5,701 bases of DNA, taken from an uncultured Actinomyces sp. (GTDB lineage Bacteria; Actinomycetota; Actinomycetes; Actinomycetales; Actinomycetaceae). Of the stretch, positions 5,626 to 5,701 are shown one piece after another. Numbering within the stretch: the stretch's first letter is position 1; every line of letters starts with the position of its first letter. Location: NCBI GenBank assembly GCA_902773415.1, contig CACYEE010000213.1:1-5701 (forward strand), written 5' to 3'. The notes below the pieces were generated by a model that saw only the letters and a list, made by a program, of their open reading frames with translations, was not told the DNA's origin and made no database searches. Position numbers and translations under genes: made by a program.

Positions 5626-5701
5626 ATGGCGGGCCTGTTCATCACCTTCGAGGGCGGCGACGGCGTCGGGAAGACGACGCAGATTTCCGGGCTGGCCAGG
5701 C
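5626..5701 (+). CDS. tmk: Thymidylate kinase, N-terminal fragment (runs off the window)
   Basis: Only the first 25 codons are inside the window: MAGLFITFEGGDGVGKTTQ followed by ISGLAR. The FEGGDGVGKTTQ segment is the P-loop (Walker A) signature of dTMP kinase, which phosphorylates dTMP to dTDP with ATP in dTTP synthesis. It starts with ATG after a strong ribosome binding site, 44 bp behind topA and on the same strand. The topA-tmk order is a recurrent actinobacterial arrangement, often followed by holB (DNA polymerase III delta'), which may lie just beyond the right edge. The truncation is caused by the window edge, not by a mutation. Confidence 0.93.
   Translation, partial: MAGLFITFEGGDGVGKTTQISGLAR

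Overview
The window is GC-rich DNA that looks like a high-GC actinobacterium, most likely in or near the Actinomycetales/Bifidobacteriales. Four things point there. Codons are strongly G/C-ending. The gene order is methyltransferase, topA, tmk. TopA has no visible zinc fingers and instead ends in GRYGPY repeats and a lysine-rich tail. The CRISPR repeat resembles those I recall from actinobacterial type II-C systems such as that of Corynebacterium diphtheriae. The genus cannot be fixed from this window.

Layout: Positions 1-230 are the right-hand end of a CRISPR array, with four identical 36-bp repeats and 28/29/28-nt spacers. It continues off the left edge, and no cas gene is in the window. 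A diverged repeat-like copy at 255-290 is either a decayed terminal repeat or the anti-repeat of a tracrRNA. Positions 291-872 contain no convincing gene. They hold several inverted repeats, the most striking being a perfect 16-bp-arm palindrome at 658-690. Positions 873-2699 encode a 608-residue class I SAM-dependent methyltransferase, possibly on a leaderless mRNA. After a G-rich gap with a candidate promoter, topA (DNA topoisomerase I) runs from 2870 to 5581. Forty-four bases later thymidylate kinase (tmk) begins at 5626 and is cut off by the window edge.

The three genes are co-directional. topA and tmk are closely spaced and have no recognisable terminator between them, so they are probably co-transcribed as a DNA topology and nucleotide-supply unit. 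topA probably also has its own promoter downstream of the methyltransferase gene. The CRISPR array is a separate defence module abutting this housekeeping cluster.

The most interesting signal is inside the CRISPR repeat. Read on the minus strand, which I infer to be crRNA sense, each repeat ends with an extended -10-like element (TGATAGACT). It is placed so that transcription would begin 4-5 nt into each spacer and leave about 24 nt of guide. This matches the repeat-embedded promoter arrangement known from Neisseria and Campylobacter type II-C arrays.
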